Notes: generated by a model from the letters alone, not told the origin. Positions 1 through 6,489 are shown, numbered from the stretch's first letter. The stretch is DNA of 13,960 nt from an uncultured Clostridia bacterium (GCA_947627335.1 CANQVQ010000043.1:1-13960); one strand, 5' to 3'. Numbers and translations: made by a program.

Positions 1-1
1 T

Positions 2-156
2 TTTTCCGTGCTCCATTCCGAAGCGAGCGTAAATCTTATGAAAGGGTATGATATGGGGGTAACTATATCATACAAGTTGCAACAATGTATGACCCAAACA
101 CCTTTCTCGGGCAGCGGGTACATTATGAATGGATAGATCGTATTGTCAAAAATTAA
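2..156 (+). pseudogene. 3' tail of an unidentified upstream gene, apparently frameshifted
   Basis: No family recognised. From the window edge, frame 2 reads like coding sequence (SVLHSEASVNLMKGYDMG). After the five-G run at 55-59, frame 1 reads like coding sequence up to a TAA at 154-156 and ends EWIDRIVKN. Adding one G to the run joins the two halves into a single open frame. Frame 1 has a stop at 49-51 and frame 2 stops at 134-136, so neither frame alone spans the stretch. The stop lies 25 bases before the next gene's ATG, which suggests one operon. The shift could be a real mutation, phase variation or a base-calling error in the homopolymer. Only the tail is visible, so this is weakly supported. 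Confidence 0.4.
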
Positions 157-181
157 AAAATAGTTGAGGTGTCTTAGTTTG

Positions 182-1687
182 ATGTCTACTCAAAAAACAG
201 AACCGTTAACAAACAGAACAGCACTTGTGATTTTGGGAATAGCGCTAGCTATTATTTTATTATTCTGTTTCTCAAATGGTATAAGTGGAAATGATTTCTG
301 GTGGCATATTAAGGTTGGAGAATTTATTGTAGAGGAGCATTCTGTTCCAACGTCAGATATTTTTTCGTGGTATGGTCAGTCAAAAGCCATAAGCTGGACT
401 CCACATGAATGGTTGTCGGATGTTTTTTTCTATTTTCTTTTTGCGACAAGCGGAGAAATAGGGATTTATATATTTTCCATTTGTTGTGCTGCGCTTATGA
501 TATTTCTTCTTGTTTGGCAGTGTAGAAAAGCGATCGCCCATAATTTTTTGGTTGGCGGATTATTTTTTTCATTATTTGCAGTCTTAACAAGGTTGTTCTT
601 CTACGGCAGACCTCATATATTTAGTTTCTTTTTTCTTTTTATAGAATTGAAAATCCTGTATGGATTTTTAGAAAATGAAGACTCTAAGGCGATTTTTGCG
701 TTGCCGTTAATCGCAGCGTTATGGAGCAATTTGCATGGCGGATCATCGAATTTGAGCTATATACTATGCGTTGCCTTCTTTGCTGTGGGTTTGCTCAATA
801 TACATATCGGAAAAATCGAGGCACATCACCTGACTAAAAGGGGAGCGATACGACTTACTATAGTCTCGCTTCTTTGCGTTTTGGGGATTTTCTTAAATCC
901 GATTGGGAAGGATGTATTTATCTATCCGTACGTAAGCTTTGGGGATACACTAAATATGGCAGTAATCAGTGAATGGCATGCACCAGATGCAAAAATACTT
1001 GGCAATTTAATTTTGTACTTTGTTCCTATTGGCATAATAACATTCTGTATGTTTTCCTCTGAACGAAAGTACAAAATGATAGATATGGCAGTTATGTGTA
1101 TATTCCTTTTGCTATTTTTTAGGAGTGTCAGATTTATTATTATGTGGTATATTTCTGCTGCGTTTTATTCTGTTGACTATTGGCCGGAATGTAGAGTTAA
1201 GGAAATTAAAGGAGTGTTGGAAAAAGCTGCAATTGTAATCTTATTTATTATATTCCTTATTCCCATCGGTACAAGCGTGAAAAACCTATTGAACACGGTC
1301 AAAAGCAACAATATAATATCAAGAACATTAAGTGATGATGCAATCAATTTTGTAATTACAGAGGATCCTCAAAGACTTTTTAATGATTATAATGTCGGAG
1401 AGGCATTGATCTACAATGGTATTTCTGTGTTTTTTGATGCAAGAGCAGACCTGTATTCTGCTGAACACATTATGGAGGACGGTGTTAGTTTGCTTTTTTT
1501 AGAACAAGCAAATGCCAACTCCGAGGCGAAAAATGTTGATATAGAATCATTGATAGACTATTACGGCTTTGACGGAATGATCCTGCTGAAAAGCAGACCG
1601 CTATATGCTTATTTGCAGAGTCATCCTACTAAATATAGGCTTCTTTTCGAAGATGAATCAGTTGGTTATTTTAAGGTTGAAGATTAG
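182..1687 (+). CDS. polytopic membrane protein, GT-C glycosyltransferase-like
   Basis: A 501-residue integral membrane protein with about 10-12 hydrophobic segments, the first at residues 13-34. After TM1 comes a polar loop with D38-x-WWH42, then VPTSDIFSW (56-63) and W72-TPHEW77. An acidic/aromatic first loop of this kind, followed by many helices, is typical of GT-C sugar transferases that use lipid-linked donors. RPH, WSNLHGG and a C-terminal soluble part with FNDYNVGEALIYNG and FFDARADLY resemble uncharacterised bacterial membrane proteins of that superfamily. A role in cell-envelope glycosylation is inference; substrate unknown. I chose ATG 182 because GAGGTG (166-171) sits about ten bases upstream; a TTG at 164 would add six residues but overlap that site. 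The gene is AT-rich with AT-ending codons, unlike the GC-rich genes downstream, suggesting transfer or an O-antigen/capsule-type locus to the left. Confidence 0.75.
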   Translation: MSTQKTEPLTNRTALVILGIALAIILLFCFSNGISGNDFWWHIKVGEFIVEEHSVPTSDIFSWYGQSKAISWTPHEWLSDVFFYFLFATSGEIGIYIFSICCAALMIFLLVWQCRKAIAHNFLVGGLFFSLFAVLTRLFFYGRPHIFSFFFLFIELKILYGFLENEDSKAIFALPLIAALWSNLHGGSSNLSYILCVAFFAVGLLNIHIGKIEAHHLTKRGAIRLTIVSLLCVLGIFLNPIGKDVFIYPYVSFGDTLNMAVISEWHAPDAKILGNLILYFVPIGIITFCMFSSERKYKMIDMAVMCIFLLLFFRSVRFIIMWYISAAFYSVDYWPECRVKEIKGVLEKAAIVILFIIFLIPIGTSVKNLLNTVKSNNIISRTLSDDAINFVITEDPQRLFNDYNVGEALIYNGISVFFDARADLYSAEHIMEDGVSLLFLEQANANSEAKNVDIESLIDYYGFDGMILLKSRPLYAYLQSHPTKYRLLFEDESVGYFKVED

Positions 1688-1792
1688 AACAGGAAAGGCG
1701 AGGAATAGACACAGTTTCGCGGTTTGCCGTTCTATGGTATTGTGAGTAAGATATTTTAACTCTTCCATGCTTAGAACTTGGGGGGGCGAGTC
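1688..1792. other. intergenic spacer at the AT-rich/GC-rich transition
   Basis: No gene or convincing terminator is visible after the membrane-protein stop. A seven-G run lies at about 1780-1786, just before the promoter that follows. Base composition starts to rise here toward the GC-rich remainder. Confidence 0.5.
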
Positions 1793-1821
1793 TTGACGGA
1801 TCTTTAGGATAGATGTATAAT
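1793..1821 (+). promoter_or_regulatory. strong sigma-70/sigma-A-type promoter for the macro-domain gene
   Basis: TTGACG (1793-1798), a 17-base spacer and a perfect TATAAT (1816-1821). Transcription would start near 1828, giving a leader of about 235 bases before the macro-domain gene. It is the only good promoter seen between the AT-rich gene and 2064, so it probably drives the macro/vWA pair. Confidence 0.75.
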
Positions 1822-1846
1822 ATCAAAAGAAGAAGTGCTTGTTGCT

Positions 1847-1945
1847 ATGGGGAGCTTGGATTTGGCATGGGATATAATCGAAAAGGCACGTGTTCCAAAT
1901 GAGGATTTTCTTGTGATTTGTGCGTCTCGTGATCAATGCTATTAA
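1847..1945 (+). CDS. small leader ORF 1 (32 aa), unknown
   Basis: An ATG-started frame of 32 codons with balanced composition, beginning MGSLDLAWDIIEKARVPNED and ending in CY before TAA. It lies wholly inside the predicted leader of the macro-domain gene. The frame stays open upstream to about 1811, so it could instead be the remnant of a longer gene overlapping the promoter. The ribosome site is weak (a purine-rich GAAGAAG stretch). No family recognised. It may be a real leader peptide, a remnant or chance. Confidence 0.3.
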   Translation: MGSLDLAWDIIEKARVPNEDFLVICASRDQCY

Positions 1946-1946
1946 A

Positions 1947-2036
1947 ATGCTTTGGAGGGAGATCGAATACGATCACGCGGATTATCGACCAATGAGCAAC
2001 AGGACGCTGAAGTCGCGGCCTACAAAAGAAATTTAG
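1947..2036 (+). CDS. small leader ORF 2 (29 aa), unknown
   Basis: It begins one base after the stop of leader ORF 1 (TAAAATG), so it could be read by reinitiation. It encodes a charged peptide starting MLWREIEYDHADYRPMSNRT and ending PTKEI, with no hydrophobic stretch. It ends 27 bases before the macro-domain ATG and has no Shine-Dalgarno of its own. Together with ORF 1 it fills most of the leader. The arrangement fits translation-coupled leader control or decayed coding sequence; nothing identifies a function. Confidence 0.25.
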   Translation: MLWREIEYDHADYRPMSNRTLKSRPTKEI

Positions 2037-2063
2037 TAGATATAAAGCAAGGAGGTTTCTTCC

Positions 2064-3119
2064 ATGCCGCTGCAGATCATTCGCAACGACATCACAAAAC
2101 TGACCTGCGACGCGATCGTCAACGCGGCGAACCCCACCCTGCTCGGCGGTGGCGGCGTGGACGGTGCGATCCATAAAGCCGCAGGGAGCGGACTGCTGAC
2201 CGAATGCAGGAAGCTGGGCGGCTGCGAAGTCGGGCAGGCGAAGATCACGGGCGGGTACAAACTCCCGTGCAGGTATGTGATCCACACGGTCGGTCCGAAA
2301 TGGAACGGCGGACAGAACGGCGAACGGGAGCTGCTGGAGAGCTGCTACCGGGAGTCGCTTCGCCTTGCGCTGGCGCACGGCTGCCGGTCGGTCGCGTTCC
2401 CGCTGATCGCCTCGGGCGTGTACGGCTACCCGAAGGAGCAGGCGCTCAAGGTCGCGGTGGACTGCATCACGGGATTTCTGATCGAACACGATATGCTGGT
2501 CTACCTCGTCGTGTTCGACAAATCGTCGTTCCAGATCGGCGAAAAGCTGTTTACGGACATTGCCGCTTTCATCGACGACAGGTACGTCGATACGCATTCT
2601 ATCTCCCGCCGGACCCAGCGGGACGCGTGGGGCGAGAGCGCCGTTTTGGGTGCGACGGGGGTCTCCGAAACGGATCAGGCGGCGATTTCGCCGAATGTGC
2701 TTCATGGCGGCGCCAGAGCCCAGACGACCCGTTCGGCGCAGACGCCGACGCTTTCTCTGGAGGACCTGCTGAAACGCGAGGACGAGAGCTTTTCGCAGGC
2801 GCTGCTGCGGAAAATCGACGAAAAAGGCATGACCGACAGTGCGTGCTACAAAAAGGCGAACGTGGATCGAAAGCTGTTCTCCAAAATTCGCAGCGACGTC
2901 CACTACCACCCCAGCAAGACGACGGCGATCGCCTTCGCCATCGCGTTGGAGCTGAGCCTGGACGAGACGAAGGACCTGCTGCGCAAGGCCGGCTTCGCCC
3001 TCTCCCGCAGCAGCAAGTTCGACATTATTATTGAATATTTTATCGCCAACGGCAACTACAACGTGTTCGAGATCAACGAAGCGCTGTTCGCGTTCGACCA
3101 GGCGCTGCTGGGCGTTTGA
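2064..3119 (+). CDS. macro-domain protein with C-terminal HTH-like helical domain
   Basis: A 351-residue protein. Residues 1-170 form a macro domain, which binds ADP-ribose and often removes it from proteins or hydrolyses O-acetyl-ADP-ribose. Visible motifs are D9-I10 (adenine contact), N20-AAN23, the glycine loop 28-31 followed by V32-D33-G34-AIH, and the phosphate loop with GVYGYP (118-123). These match the MacroD/YmdB-type active site and look intact. A Ser/Thr/Gln-rich linker (about 175-235) leads to a helical domain (about 236-351) with an XRE-like pattern: KANVDRKLFSKIRSD, then PSKTT and a helix rich in Ala and Leu. Nucleic-acid or partner binding by it is inference. The start is fixed by AAGGAGG just upstream. 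The gene is GC-rich, unlike the gene before it. The vWA gene lies 109 bases downstream and is probably co-transcribed. Confidence 0.9.
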   Translation: MPLQIIRNDITKLTCDAIVNAANPTLLGGGGVDGAIHKAAGSGLLTECRKLGGCEVGQAKITGGYKLPCRYVIHTVGPKWNGGQNGERELLESCYRESLRLALAHGCRSVAFPLIASGVYGYPKEQALKVAVDCITGFLIEHDMLVYLVVFDKSSFQIGEKLFTDIAAFIDDRYVDTHSISRRTQRDAWGESAVLGATGVSETDQAAISPNVLHGGARAQTTRSAQTPTLSLEDLLKREDESFSQALLRKIDEKGMTDSACYKKANVDRKLFSKIRSDVHYHPSKTTAIAFAIALELSLDETKDLLRKAGFALSRSSKFDIIIEYFIANGNYNVFEINEALFAFDQALLGV

Positions 3120-3122
3120 ATT

Positions 3123-3139
3123 GTCGCTTTTCAAGCGAC
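3123..3139 (+). other. short stem-loop after the macro-domain stop
   Basis: GTCGCTT, a TTC loop and AAGCGAC form a perfect 7-bp stem four bases after the stop codon. No T-run follows, so it is not a convincing terminator. It may stabilise the end of the first message or separate the two cistrons. Confidence 0.4.
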
Positions 3140-3140
3140 C

Positions 3141-3222
3141 AATCCCTCCGAAAAATCCGTATCATAAAGGTACACGGTCGGAACGGACGGCGTCCGCGAC
3201 CGAAGATTTGAACGGAGGGATT
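3141..3222 (+). promoter_or_regulatory. candidate Shine-Dalgarno-sequestering RNA structure before the vWA gene
   Basis: AATCCCTCCG (3141-3150) is the exact reverse complement of CGGAGGGATT (3213-3222), which contains the GGAGGG ribosome site of the vWA gene (ATG at 3229). The 62 bases between them contain a second hairpin: CGGTCG (3175-3180) pairs with CGACCG (3197-3202), and inside it CGGAC (3184-3188) pairs with GTCCG (3192-3196), with a GAA bulge. The closed form would hide the ribosome site. This is pairing seen in the sequence; regulation is inferred. Confidence 0.5.
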
Positions 3223-3228
3223 TTGCAA

Positions 3229-3915
3229 ATGAAGAGCAGACAGAAAACCGAAAAGAGAAGCAGGAACGAAAAGAAAAACAACACGACGGAACTGGTGTTC
3301 ATCCTCGACCGCAGCGGGTCCATGGCGGGGCTGGAGAGCGACACCATCGGCGGGTTCAACGCGCTGATCGAGAAGCAGCGCAGGGAGGACGGCGAATGTT
3401 TCGTCTCCACGGTCCTCTTTGACAACGTCAGCGAGGTGCTGCACGACCGCATTCCGCTGAAGGACGTGCCGAAAATGACCGAGGCGGACTACGCCGTCCG
3501 CGGCTGCACGGCGCTGATCGGCGCGATCGGCGGTGCGGTCCACCACATCGGGAACATTCATAAATATGCACGCCCGGAGGACGTCCCGGCGCACACCGTG
3601 TTCGTCATCACGACCGACGGACTGGAGAACGCCAGTCACCGCTATTCGAGCGGCGAAGTGAAAAAGATGATCGAGCGGGAAAAGGAGCGGCACGGCTGGG
3701 AGTTCCTCTTTATCGGCGCGAACATCGACGCGGTGGAGACCGCGAAGCACATCGGCATCGGGCGCGACCGGGCGGTCAACTACCGCGCCGACAAACAGGG
3801 CACGCGGGTGCTGTACGAAACGGTGTCCGCAACCATCGGACTGCAGCGTCGCGAAGGGGTCATCAACGCCGACTGGGGCAGGACCATCGAAGACGACAAC
3901 AACGGCAGGAAGTGA
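3229..3915 (+). CDS. von Willebrand factor A (vWA) domain protein
   Basis: A 228-residue, probably cytoplasmic protein: no signal peptide or membrane helix, and a very basic N-terminus (residues 2-16 rich in K/R). The vWA fold begins with ELVFILD. The metal-dependent adhesion site is complete: D27-x-S29-x-S31, T94 (in GCTAL) and D130 (in TTDGLEN). Bacterial vWA proteins of this size usually bind a partner protein through the metal and often act as scaffolds in stress or chaperone-like complexes, as the TerY group does. The open frame extends upstream to 3031, but GGAGGG (3214-3219) nine bases before ATG 3229 decides the start, and the longer version would overlap the macro-domain gene. Placement after that gene suggests a shared pathway. 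The target is unknown. Confidence 0.88.
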   Translation: MKSRQKTEKRSRNEKKNNTTELVFILDRSGSMAGLESDTIGGFNALIEKQRREDGECFVSTVLFDNVSEVLHDRIPLKDVPKMTEADYAVRGCTALIGAIGGAVHHIGNIHKYARPEDVPAHTVFVITTDGLENASHRYSSGEVKKMIEREKERHGWEFLFIGANIDAVETAKHIGIGRDRAVNYRADKQGTRVLYETVSATIGLQRREGVINADWGRTIEDDNNGRK

Positions 3916-3924
3916 GTATAGCTT

Positions 3925-4031
3925 ATGAATAGAAGTGATTTTGTTGCGGCATTTCAGGACACTGTCGCCTTTTCCGGATCAAAGATATGTTTGCAAAAAA
4001 ATTGGCTGTGTCTGAAAATCTCTTGCAGTAA
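3925..4031 (+). pseudogene. short gene remnant after the vWA gene
   Basis: ATG 3925 opens a frame whose first residues look genuine (MNRSDFVAAFQDTVAFSG). Soon afterward that frame becomes Cys/Lys/Arg-rich and implausible. From 3978 a different frame reads IKDMFAKKLAVSENLLQ and stops with TAA at about 4029-4031. This looks like two ends of a decayed gene joined by a shift or deletion. The FQDT opening is faintly like the N-terminus of TIGR02452 (poly(ADP-ribose) glycohydrolase-like) proteins, which would fit the macro-domain neighbour, but the match is too short to rely on. Confidence 0.3.
3991..4019 (+). promoter_or_regulatory. weak candidate promoter for the carbon-nitrogen hydrolase
   Basis: TTGCAA (3991-3996), a 17-base spacer and GAAAAT (4014-4019, four of six consensus bases). 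The -35 and spacing match two better promoters in the window (5125 and 8775). It lies about 100 bases before the hydrolase ATG. Confidence 0.3.
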
Positions 4032-4117
4032 TCGGGAAAAAAGTGCGTCACGGGTCACAAAATGCCGAAGAAACCGGTGCGCCGGTTCGTGGAGAGACGG
4101 AAAGGGGATCGGGTCGC

Positions 4118-4999
4118 ATGAAAACACTTAAAATTGCTCTGCTGCAGATCGCACCATGCGGTTGCTTGCAGGAAAATTTGCAAAAAGGTCTCGCCGCCTG
4201 CAGGGAGGCGAAGCGGAAGGGCGCAGAGATCGCCCTGTTCCCCGAAATGTGGAGCAACGGCTACCGCATTTACGACCGCCCGGTTGCCGACTGGCAGGCG
4301 GAGGCGATCCCTGCGGACGGTGAATTTGTCCGGGCGTTCGGGGAGCTGGCAAAGCAACTGGAGCTGGCTATCGGGATCACGCTGCTGGAGGACTACCGTC
4401 CGGCACCGCGTAACACCGTGATTTTGTTTGACCGGCACGGGCGGAAGGCGCTGACTTACGCGAAGGTCCACACCTGCGATTTTGACGTGGAGCGCAATCT
4501 GACGCCGGGCGAGGATTTTTACGTCACGGAACTGGATACCGCTTGCGGCGTCGTGCAGGTCGGCGCCATGATCTGCTACGACCGGGAATTCCCCGAAAGC
4601 GCACGGATATTGATGTTGAAGGGTGCGGAGCTGATTTTGGCGCCCAACGCCTGTCCTATGGAGATCAACCGGCTTTCCCAGCTTCGCGCAAGGGCATATG
4701 AGAACATGACGGCAATCGCCACCTGCAATTACCCGGACGGCGTGCCGGACTGCAACGGCGGTTCCACCGTATTTGACGGCGTCGCCTATCTGCCGGGGCT
4801 GACCGGCTCGCGGGACACCTGCGTCTTGCAGGCGGACGGGCGGGAGGGCGTTTATGTCGCCGAACTGGATCTGGAGCAACTGCGCCGTTACCGGGAAACG
4901 GAAGTGCACGGAAACGCCTACCGCCACCCGAAAAAATACGCGATACTGACCGAATCGGATGTCCGTTACCCGTTCGTTCGGTCGGACCGCCGACCGTGA
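4118..4999 (+). CDS. carbon-nitrogen hydrolase (nitrilase superfamily)
   Basis: A 293-residue, single-domain cytoplasmic enzyme with the Glu-Lys-Cys triad of the nitrilase superfamily: E43 (LFPEMW), K116 (YAKVH) and C153 (MICYDREFPE). The family cleaves non-peptide C-N bonds in amides, N-carbamoyl compounds or nitriles. A Tyr after the catalytic Cys and FPE downstream fit amidase or N-carbamoyl-type members rather than true nitrilases, but substrate cannot be assigned. RARAYEN, typical of the family, follows at about residue 190. Length is normal. The open frame extends upstream to 4043. I chose ATG 4118 because it begins with the usual MKTLKIALLQ strand and is preceded by an AAAGGGG purine stretch. 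A small hairpin (4072-4087) lies just upstream. No neighbour hints at its pathway, and it may be a single-gene unit. Confidence 0.88.
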   Translation: MKTLKIALLQIAPCGCLQENLQKGLAACREAKRKGAEIALFPEMWSNGYRIYDRPVADWQAEAIPADGEFVRAFGELAKQLELAIGITLLEDYRPAPRNTVILFDRHGRKALTYAKVHTCDFDVERNLTPGEDFYVTELDTACGVVQVGAMICYDREFPESARILMLKGAELILAPNACPMEINRLSQLRARAYENMTAIATCNYPDGVPDCNGGSTVFDGVAYLPGLTGSRDTCVLQADGREGVYVAELDLEQLRRYRETEVHGNAYRHPKKYAILTESDVRYPFVRSDRRP

Positions 5000-5124
5000 C
5001 GTATTTCGTCGGTGAAACGGCAAACTTTCACCCGGACGGGAACATATCCCGGTGCAGTAAGCGAAAAGAGAGGAATGGCACACCTTCCATATGTAAACAA
5101 AGTGTGAATTTTCAGAAAAAGATG
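5000..5124. other. intergenic region with small stem-loops
   Basis: GGTGAAA (5011-5017) pairs with TTTCACC (5026-5032) across an 8-base loop. A weaker CGGGA/TCCCG stem lies at 5037-5051. Neither is followed by a T-run, so neither is a clear terminator. No coding potential seen. Confidence 0.4.
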
Positions 5125-5153
5125 TTGCAAAACAGACAGAAAGAATTTATAAT
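5125..5153 (+). promoter_or_regulatory. strong sigma-A-type promoter of the zinc-ribbon gene
   Basis: TTGCAA (5125-5130), a 17-base spacer and a perfect TATAAT (5148-5153). Transcription would start near 5160, leaving a leader of about 70 AT-rich bases before ATG 5229. Confidence 0.8.
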
Positions 5154-5228
5154 GAAGAAAAGAATATAGATACATCGTGAATGGACAAAAACGAAAACAA
5201 CCATAGAAACAGCAAAGGAGATTTACGT

Positions 5229-5846
5229 ATGTATTGCCAAAAATGCGGCAGCGAAGTTTCTCCCGGCGAGAAATTTTGCAGCAAGTGCGGAGCGCCCATC
5301 GAATACGATGCGCAGCCCACGGCGCAGACGCAACAGCCCACGTCGCAGACGCAGCGACCCAAGGCGCAGGCGCCGGGGAAACAAACCATAACGCTGACCA
5401 TTCCGAGGCAGCTTCGTTCTCCGCTCGGGATCATGTATGCCGTCGCGGCCCTGCTGCATCTTTTGCAGTTGATCTTCTGGAATGTCAATACGTACAGCTA
5501 TGGCAGCAAGGCGTCTCGTACGACTGCGTACGTCTTGAAGAGCAGCGGGAGCTCGCTTTCGTTCGCTACGGTATTCTTTATCATTCTGACCACCGTTTCC
5601 ATTCTGCTCTGCGTCGCTCCGCTTCTCCAGAACACGGTCGGCAAGCCCCGGAAGATGATCGTCCCGCTTGCCTCCTGCGCTTGGACGTTCATTTGGACGA
5701 TCGTCGCGTTGAATAGTGATTTCTGGATCTCTTTCTCCTTCTTCGGTTGGCTGTTCGCCATTATCACGGTTCTGACGATCCTTCTCGAGGTCTTCATCCT
5801 GCTTTTGAGCAACAAGATCTTGACTCTCTCTGCGAATTTGACCTGA
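5229..5846 (+). CDS. zinc-ribbon membrane protein
   Basis: A 205-residue protein. The N-terminus is a zinc ribbon with four Cys (C3, C6, C17, C20; the CxxC...CxxC pattern of the zinc_ribbon_2/DZR type). A flexible Gln/Thr/Pro linker (about 29-49) built from a 7-residue repeat follows, then about four hydrophobic helices (near 68-87, 113-134, 144-162 and 172-196). Such proteins are common and mostly uncharacterised in Firmicutes; the ribbon presumably faces the cytoplasm. The frame runs upstream to ATG 5181, but AAAGGAG at about 5214-5220 places the start at 5229, directly before the ribbon. It has its own promoter (5125-5153) and terminator (5866-5894), so it is probably monocistronic. Function unknown. 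Confidence 0.8.
   Translation: MYCQKCGSEVSPGEKFCSKCGAPIEYDAQPTAQTQQPTSQTQRPKAQAPGKQTITLTIPRQLRSPLGIMYAVAALLHLLQLIFWNVNTYSYGSKASRTTAYVLKSSGSSLSFATVFFIILTTVSILLCVAPLLQNTVGKPRKMIVPLASCAWTFIWTIVALNSDFWISFSFFGWLFAIITVLTILLEVFILLLSNKILTLSANLT
5313..5375 (+). repeat. three tandem 21-base units in the zinc-ribbon linker
   Basis: Units at 5313-5333, 5334-5354 and 5355-5375 encode QPTAQTQ, QPTSQTQ and RPKAQAP. The first two differ at only two bases; the third is degenerate. The repeat extends the linker between the zinc ribbon and the membrane part, consistent with local duplication. Confidence 0.7.
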
Positions 5847-5865
5847 AACGAATCCATAAAACGAT

Positions 5866-5894
5866 CGGGGGACGGTTGACCGTCCCCCGTTTTT
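5866..5894 (+). terminator. rho-independent terminator after the zinc-ribbon gene
   Basis: CGGGGGACGG (5866-5875), loop TTGA and CCGTCCCCCG (5880-5889) form a perfect 10-bp GC-rich stem followed by TTTTT. It lies 20 bases after the stop codon. The chromate-transporter pair begins 23 bases beyond it with no obvious promoter between. Confidence 0.92.
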
Positions 5895-5916
5895 CCGAAA
5901 ACGGGGAGGGGGATCG

Positions 5917-6489
5917 ATGGGACGGTTCAAAACACTCGGAAACCTGTTCGGGACGTTTCTCAAACTCGGCTGCTTCACCTTCGGGGGCGGCTGGAGCATC
6001 GTCGCGCAGATGCAGCGCATCTACGTCGAGCGGAAGCGCGTCCTGTCGGAGGAGGAGCTGGTCGATATGACCGGCGTGGCGCGGAGCCTGCCGGGGACGA
6101 TGATCGGCAACGTCGCGGTGCTGTTCGGGTACCGCATGGCGGGCGTGGCGGGGAGCGTGGTCTGCCTGCTCGGGATCATTCTGCCGCCGATGGCGCTGCT
6201 GTGCGCGTTGGCGTTCTTCTATACGGCGTTTCGCGAGAACGAATGGGTGTCTGCGGCGATGAACGGGGTCCGCGCATCCATCGTGCCGATCGTCCTCAGC
6301 GCCGGGATCGGGATGCTGAAAAGCTCGTTTCCGTTCCCGCCCTGCGTCGCCGTTTTCGCCGTGACGCTGGCGCTTTACCTGGTTTTTGACCTCAACTGCG
6401 TCTACCTGATCCTGATCGGGGCGGTCTGCGGGCTGCTGCTGAGCGAGTACTACGAACGTCGGCAGAAGGGGAGGGGTGCGAAGAAATGA
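5917..6489 (+). CDS. chromate transporter family protein, short chain, subunit 1
   Basis: A 190-residue, very hydrophobic CHR-family protein, half the length of the fused ChrA, so it is of the paired short-chain type. The family motif FTFGGG lies near residues 20-25 and the SLPGTMIGNVA segment near 60-70, where many members have PGP. Several membrane helices follow, then a basic tail (ERRQKGRGAKK). The family moves chromate and probably other oxyanions across the membrane. Chromate as the real substrate is not shown, and in gut-type anaerobes the role is unknown. The start is set by a GGGAGGGGG stretch just upstream. Its last four bases overlap the next gene's ATG, so the two halves are probably made together as a hetero-oligomer. 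Confidence 0.88.
   Translation: MGRFKTLGNLFGTFLKLGCFTFGGGWSIVAQMQRIYVERKRVLSEEELVDMTGVARSLPGTMIGNVAVLFGYRMAGVAGSVVCLLGIILPPMALLCALAFFYTAFRENEWVSAAMNGVRASIVPIVLSAGIGMLKSSFPFPPCVAVFAVTLALYLVFDLNCVYLILIGAVCGLLLSEYYERRQKGRGAKK

Noticed and set aside
46..62. Programmed -1 ribosomal frameshifting at the G-run near the left edge
   Set aside because: A slippery run exists, but no downstream stimulatory structure is evident and only the gene tail is visible. A lost base is simpler.
1845..3134. A 429-codon open frame on the - strand over the macro-domain gene
   Set aside because: Arg/Gln/Val-rich antisense shadow without a ribosome site or motif. The + strand frame has the macro-domain residues.
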